NCBI GenBank assembly: GCA_012838395.1 | Contig: DUPI01000067.1 | Coordinates: forward strand, 1-8,946 | Source: Mollicutes bacterium | Lineage (GTDB): Bacteria; Bacillota_I; Bacilli_A; RF39; UBA660 | Direction of reading: 5' to 3' | DNA: 8,946 nt | Part shown: positions 6,623-8,946 of the stretch, in pieces | Layout: every line of letters starts with the position of its first letter | Position numbering within the stretch: position 1 is the stretch's first letter | Program-made: the position numbers and the translations under genes | The notes under the pieces: generated by a model | What the model was told of the DNA's origin: nothing | Seen by the model: only the letters and a program-made list of their open reading frames with translations | Database searches by the model: none

Positions 6623-7966
6623 ATGGGTGGCAAAACAATGCCTCATAATTTAGAATCAGAACAAGCTGTATTGGGCTCAATGTTCATTAGTAAATATGCC
6701 CTACAAAAATGTGTTGAAAGTTTAACAGGAGATCTGTTTTTTCTAGATGCTCATAATAAAATTTTTACAGTTATTGCTGACTTAGCTGAAGCTGGTTCTG
6801 TTATTGATTTTACAACAGTAACTGCTGAACTAGATAAGCGAAATTGGTTAACATTAGTTGGTAATGTCGAATATTTAATAGAAATAACAAACAAAGTGGC
6901 TAGTGCTGCTAATATTGATGCTTATATTCAAATCGTATTAGATAATGCAACTCTTCGTCGATTAATTGAAGAGGCTACCTCGATTGTTACTAGCGCTTAT
7001 TCACCTACAGATTCACTTAATGATGTGTTGGATGATGCTGAGCGCAAAATATTAAATGTTGTTAAAACAAGACAAGGTACTGAATTTAGAACAATTCAAG
7101 ATGTATTGTTTAAAGCACAATCAGATTTAGAAATTTTAGCTCAACAAAAAGGAGAAATAACAGGGTTACCTACCGGTTTTTACGATTTAGATAAATTAAC
7201 GTCAGGATTACATGCAAATGAATTAATTATTATAGCAGCCCGCCCAGGTATGGGTAAAACCGCTTTTGCCCTTAATCTTGCTTGCCATGTTGCTATTAAC
7301 ACAGATCAAGCAGTAGCAGTTTTTAATATGGAAATGGGTGCTGAGCAATTGGCCATGAGGATGTTAGCATCACTTGGGCAAATTGATGGTAATAAAATGC
7401 GAACAGGACGTCTTGAGCATAATGATTGGAAGCGAGTTAATGAAGCTATTAGTCGTTTGGCTGATACTAAAATGTTCATTGATGATACTCCAGGTATGAC
7501 AATTGGTGAAATAAGAGCTAAATGCCGTCGATTAGCTAGTTCAAACAATGGTTTAGGGCTAATTGTTATTGACTACTTACAATTAATTAGTGGTTCTGCT
7601 AAATATGCTGGAAACCGTCAAATGGAGATTTCAGAAATTTCTCGTTCTTTAAAAACATTAGCAATGGAATTAGAAGTCCCAGTTATTGCTCTAGCGCAAT
7701 TGTCACGTTCAGTAGAGAGCCGCGAGAATAAACGACCAATTTTGAGTGATTTAAGGGAATCAGGATCGATTGAACAAGATGCTGATATCGTGTCGTTCTT
7801 ATATCGAGATGATTACTATAATAAAGAGGCTGTTATTGATGAAAACACTAGTAAAAGTGAATTTATTATTGGAAAACATCGTAATGGACCAACTGCAACC
7901 ATAGATTTAATGTTTATTAAAAATACAAGTACTTTTAGAAATTATGTCAACGACTTAGAAAAATAG
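6623..7966 (+). CDS. dnaB: Replicative DNA helicase DnaB (DnaC in Bacillus)
   Basis: A 447-aa hexameric 5'-3' helicase that unwinds the replication fork and binds primase. The N-terminal domain begins with the typical PHNLESEQAVLGSMF (7-21). The RecA-like C-terminal domain shows GLPTGFYDLDKLTSGL (181-196), Walker A AARPGMGKT (205-213), motif H1a FNMEMGAEQL (234-243) with Glu237, Walker B LIVIDYLQLI (313-322) with Asp317, motif H3 LAQLSRSVESR (357-367), SDLRESGSIEQDAD (375-388), and the arginine-finger region KHRNGPT (418-424). Length matches the family and no intein interrupts it. The ATG at 6623 sits four bases after GGTGG (6614-6618), which overlaps the rplI stop. A second ATG at 6638, with its own GGGTGG at 6626-6631, would give 442 aa and keep all motifs. 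The downstream gene is coupled through the dnaB stop. Confidence 0.97.
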   Translation: MGGKTMPHNLESEQAVLGSMFISKYALQKCVESLTGDLFFLDAHNKIFTVIADLAEAGSVIDFTTVTAELDKRNWLTLVGNVEYLIEITNKVASAANIDAYIQIVLDNATLRRLIEEATSIVTSAYSPTDSLNDVLDDAERKILNVVKTRQGTEFRTIQDVLFKAQSDLEILAQQKGEITGLPTGFYDLDKLTSGLHANELIIIAARPGMGKTAFALNLACHVAINTDQAVAVFNMEMGAEQLAMRMLASLGQIDGNKMRTGRLEHNDWKRVNEAISRLADTKMFIDDTPGMTIGEIRAKCRRLASSNNGLGLIVIDYLQLISGSAKYAGNRQMEISEISRSLKTLAMELEVPVIALAQLSRSVESRENKRPILSDLRESGSIEQDADIVSFLYRDDYYNKEAVIDENTSKSEFIIGKHRNGPTATIDLMFIKNTSTFRNYVNDLEK

Positions 7967-7970
7967 GTGA
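7964..7970 (+). promoter_or_regulatory. Ribosome binding site overlapping the dnaB stop, sets a TTG start
   Basis: TAGGTGA contains both the dnaB stop codon TAG (7964-7966) and the Shine-Dalgarno core GGTGA (7966-7970). The next gene's TTG at 7976 follows after five bases, the same spacing as at whiA. The in-frame GTG at 7967 lies inside the site and is unlikely to be used. Confidence 0.75.
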
Positions 7971-7975
7971 TTGAA

Positions 7976-8946
7976 TTGAAAAAGATAGGTTCTGCAATTA
8001 TATTATTAATATCCGCAAGTTTACTACTTTTAGGATTTGATTACAATCGAAATAAATACCCCCATGAATATTACCAAGTTTATTTAGAAGGGGAAATTAT
8101 CGGCGTAGTTAAAAACAAGGAGAAACTAGAAAAGTATATTGATAAAAGAGGTGAGAGCTTAAAAGCCAAATATAAGGTAGACAAGGTATATGGGCCTGCT
8201 TCACTCGAAATCAAAAAAATTGTAACTTATAATAAAAAGGTTAATACTGAAGAAGAAATATATAATAAAATTAGTGAATTGAAACCTTTCACAATTAAAG
8301 GATTTCAATTAAATGTTAAAAACGAATTTTCTAACAAAACTATTTATGTTACCGATTTGAAAGTGTTTGAAGAAGCTGCAGAAGATACAATTAAGACTTT
8401 TGTAGGTGAAGATTTATATCGTTTATATAAAACTGATAATCAAATTAAAATTGAAACAGTCGGAAGTTTAGTTGAAAATGTTTATTTAGAAGACAGTATA
8501 ACTTTTAAGGAAACCAATGTTTCTGTTAATAATAAAATATATTTAGACAGATCTGAACTTGCTCAGTTTTTATTGTTTGGACCAAATAATAAAAAGCAAA
8601 ATTACAAAGTTATTGTTGGGGATACTATTGAAACAGTAGCCTTTAATAACAAGATTAGTGTTGAAGAATTTTTAATTTCTAATCCACAATTTACTAGTAA
8701 AAGCAATTTGTTGTTTCCTGGTCAAGAAGTAGTTATTGGTATACCTGATCCTCAAATAAGAGTTGTTGTTGAAGAGCACCACGTTCGTGATGTAGTGAGT
8801 GAATATAAACCAGAGATTAGGTATGATGAAAATCGTATTATTGGTGATGATGAAATTATCAGAAAAGGTGAAAATGGTTTAAACCGCGTTACTCAAAAAA
8901 CTAAAACAATTAATGGGGTAATTGTTTATGTTGATCCAATAAGTAA
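7976..8946 (+). CDS. Membrane-anchored LysM/G5 cell-wall protein, 3'-truncated (possible M23 peptidase)
   Basis: The frame is open for 323 codons and is cut by the window edge. It starts at TTG: no in-frame ATG exists in the whole visible frame. Residues 5-20 form a hydrophobic signal or anchor segment after MKK; no lipobox cysteine is present. An extracytoplasmic region (about 30-205) has lines such as YQVYLEGEIIGVVKNKEKLE (34-53), typical of N-terminal parts of G5/LysM wall hydrolases. A LysM domain (about 209-256; YKVIVGDTIETVA, LLFPGQEVVIG) binds peptidoglycan. A G5 domain (from about 260) begins RVVVEEHHVRD and runs to the edge. Proteins of this build in Firmicutes often end in an M23 endopeptidase, so a wall hydrolase is likely, but that part is not visible. 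The visible part has no Cys or Trp and no Met after the start. It is coupled to dnaB. Confidence 0.85.
   Translation, partial: MKKIGSAIILLISASLLLLGFDYNRNKYPHEYYQVYLEGEIIGVVKNKEKLEKYIDKRGESLKAKYKVDKVYGPASLEIKKIVTYNKKVNTEEEIYNKISELKPFTIKGFQLNVKNEFSNKTIYVTDLKVFEEAAEDTIKTFVGEDLYRLYKTDNQIKIETVGSLVENVYLEDSITFKETNVSVNNKIYLDRSELAQFLLFGPNNKKQNYKVIVGDTIETVAFNNKISVEEFLISNPQFTSKSNLLFPGQEVVIGIPDPQIRVVVEEHHVRDVVSEYKPEIRYDENRIIGDDEIIRKGENGLNRVTQKTKTINGVIVYVDPIS

Noticed and set aside
6638..6640. Alternative dnaB start at the second ATG
   Set aside because: It has a plausible GGGTGG upstream, but the ATG at 6623 matches the GGTG-plus-four spacing and the stop-overlap pattern used elsewhere here; the choice stays open by five residues.

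Overview
This is an AT-rich bacterial window with every gene on the + strand and very short gaps. The gene set points to the low-GC Bacilli, probably a lineage near the Erysipelotrichales or Tenericutes: the yvcK-whiA pair, Bacillus-type L9 and DnaB, strong Shine-Dalgarno sites of the form GGTGA and a TTG start. The last gene encodes a LysM/G5 wall-associated protein, so the cell probably keeps peptidoglycan and is unlikely to be a wall-less mollicute. All tryptophans seen are TGG and no gene needs TGA read-through, so the standard bacterial code fits. I cannot name the species.

Layout. (1) 1-1193: 3' part of a phosphomannomutase/phosphoglucomutase gene cut by the window edge, closed by an intrinsic terminator at 1218-1240. 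(2) 1281-4165: a two-gene unit with its own promoter. It holds a 51-residue two-helix membrane protein and an 877-residue superfamily 1 helicase with an embedded nuclease-like domain and two C-terminal zinc ribbons. (3) 4173-6099: promoter, yvcK (glmR) and whiA. (4) 6118-8946: promoter, rplI (L9), dnaB (replicative helicase) and a membrane-anchored LysM/G5 protein that runs off the right edge and probably continues into a peptidase domain.

How the genes fit together. Most of the window is housekeeping. The mutase supplies sugar-1-phosphates for envelope glycans. YvcK steers carbon into peptidoglycan precursors, WhiA is a conserved division/chromosome factor, L9 is ribosomal, DnaB unwinds the fork, and the last protein acts at the wall. 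Co-orientation with dnaB suggests a leading-strand location. The least ordinary part is the membrane-peptide plus helicase unit at 1281-4165. It looks like an accessory DNA-processing locus and is the best candidate for unexplained biology, but its function cannot be read from sequence alone.

Two points matter for annotation. whiA should start at the ATG at 5176, because a GTG at 5167 lies inside its ribosome binding site. The last gene starts at TTG 7976. Three tightly coupled junctions (yvcK/whiA, rplI/dnaB, dnaB/last gene) use a TAG stop codon that is also part of the next gene's ribosome binding site. No gap exceeds 160 bases, and I saw no tRNA, rRNA, CRISPR array or mobile element.
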